Assembly: GCA_910585135.1 (NCBI GenBank)
Contig: CAJUEB010000146.1
Location: 1-5,546, forward strand
DNA length: 5,546 nt
Origin: an uncultured Eubacteriales bacterium
GTDB taxonomy: Bacteria; Bacillota; Clostridia; Peptostreptococcales; Anaerovoracaceae
Direction: 5' to 3'
This document shows positions 4,721 to 5,546 of the stretch, in pieces; the stretch's first letter is position 1; each line of letters opens with the position of its first letter. The notes below the pieces were generated by a model that was not told the DNA's origin, searched no databases, and saw only the letters and a program-made list of their open reading frames with translations. Both the position numbers and the translations under genes were made by a program.

Positions 4721-5546
4721 GTTTTTCTCCTTCCTTTTATCAGTGCGTAACTGTATATGAGTGCTGAGGCTATGCCGCAGACCAGAAGCTGGAAGTAGTA
4801 TCCCACTCCTCTCGAAACGATGAGCGTCGATAAGGTGGTTTCGCCGAACACGGGCGCGAATGCCTTCATGTAAGTGAGTTCATTGATTCCGATTCCGCCG
4901 GGAAGCGGCAGCATTTCAGTTGCGAGGCAGATCATTCCCTGGACGAGCGTTATGTCAAAGAAGCCAGGCGTGAAGATGCCAAAAGCCCGGCAGGATGCGG
5001 CAGTGATCGTCATAAAGCATAGCCGCTGCACGACGGTGATCAAAAGAACCGCTGGGAGCATGAACGGGTGCGCTTTGCATATGCTGAGCGAATCCAGGTA
5101 TCTGGTAAGAAAATGATCTAATTTTGAAGACCACTTCGCCTGGTCTCGTATGATTCTGCATTTTACAAGGACGTTGATTGCAAATGATGCAGCCTTGCTT
5201 GTATGTCTGGGAATACAGAGCGTGCAGATGAGCGCGGCTATGGCGATGGTATTCAGCGCAAAGCCAAGAATGCACAGGGGCGATATGGGCGCTATCATGT
5301 TTGCCGCTTGCGGCCTTGCCATGTAAACATATCCGCCCAGGATCAGGAGGACCAGTTTAAATGTTATGGTTATGATCGCAAGTGACAAAAATGCATTGGA
5401 TGTGTTGATGCCGTCACGGTGCATGAAGCCAAGCTGCATTGGTTGCTCGGCAGAGCCTGCCGGGGAAATGCAATAGAAGAAAAAGCCGATAAAAGAATAT
5501 TTGAAGCAGCTCATCATGGGGACATTTTCTTCGATCGTATGCAGTA
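4717..5546 (-). CDS. UPF0104 / LPG-synthase-TM flippase-like membrane protein, 5' partial
   Basis: This is a polytopic membrane protein of the YbhN/AglD/MprF N-terminal type (Pfam lysylphosphatidylglycerol synthase TM region). Some relatives act in lipid translocation. Diagnostic segments are YSFIGFFFYCISPAGSAEQPMQ (about 5401-5499) and EMLPLPGGIGINE (about 4866-4904), the latter being the family's PGG-G-E signature. At least six hydrophobic segments are visible. The usual TPSxxGGQP motif reads SPAGSAEQP here, a variant at a normally glycine-rich position. There is an ATG at 5517, but the frame stays open to the window edge (LHTIEENVP precedes it), and the first-helix region typical of about 330-residue members is missing. 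The true start therefore lies beyond 5546. The stop overlaps the pssA start in ATGA, implying translational coupling and a link to aminophospholipid synthesis. Any transported lipid is inference. Confidence 0.85.
   Translation of the reverse strand, partial: LHTIEENVPMMSCFKYSFIGFFFYCISPAGSAEQPMQLGFMHRDGINTSNAFLSLAIITITFKLVLLILGGYVYMARPQAANMIAPISPLCILGFALNTIAIAALICTLCIPRHTSKAASFAINVLVKCRIIRDQAKWSSKLDHFLTRYLDSLSICKAHPFMLPAVLLITVVQRLCFMTITAASCRAFGIFTPGFFDITLVQGMICLATEMLPLPGGIGINELTYMKAFAPVFGETTLSTLIVSRGVGYYFQLLVCGIASALIYSYALIKGRRKT

Overview
The window looks like ordinary chromosomal DNA from an anaerobic, low-to-mid GC Firmicute, most likely a gut-type Clostridia/Lachnospiraceae member. This rests on strong AGGAGG-type ribosome sites, a short clostridial-style rubrerythrin, a DUF2871 membrane protein, and a PssA with the longer basic insert in its CDP-alcohol phosphotransferase motif. 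The species assignment is inference. I see no RNA gene, CRISPR array, insertion sequence, riboswitch or attachment site.

Left half, + strand: a complete rubrerythrin gene (44-586) ends at a strong intrinsic terminator (600-628). A non-coding stretch of about 290 bases follows. It holds an isolated inverted repeat (672-690), an orphan ribosome-site-like sequence, and a good sigma-A-type promoter whose -10 element is overlapped by a perfect 13-bp palindrome (848-860). That promoter drives a TetR-family regulator (876-1433), probably autoregulated. The regulator is followed 63 nt later by a DUF2871 integral membrane protein, which has two well-formed ribosome sites and two possible starts (1497/1500 and 1647).

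Right half, - strand, converging on the first half: four tightly packed genes read leftwards. They are a UPF0104/LPG-synthase-TM flippase-like protein (5' end beyond the window), phosphatidylserine synthase (pssA), phosphatidylserine decarboxylase (psd) and a membrane acyltransferase of the acyltransferase-3/COG3594 type. Spacings are a 4-nt ATGA overlap, a 15-nt gap and a 14-nt overlap, so this is almost certainly one translationally coupled operon. PssA makes phosphatidylserine from CDP-diacylglycerol and serine, and Psd converts it to phosphatidylethanolamine. The flippase-like protein and the acyltransferase are therefore candidates for moving or modifying these lipids or a related envelope component.

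The main peculiarity is that two of the four operon genes are broken by a single extra base in a homopolymer: A8 in pssA (T8 at 4552-4559 on the + strand) and the AAAGGGG run in the acyltransferase (2255-2261). Removing one base in each restores a full-length family-like protein. In pssA the break falls inside the catalytic motif. Sequencing or assembly error is the simplest explanation; phase variation or transcriptional slippage is the more interesting alternative. I found no convincing wholly new system. The best leads are the TetR-DUF2871 unit, with its histidine-rich membrane core and dual start, and the flippase-like gene coupled to pssA.
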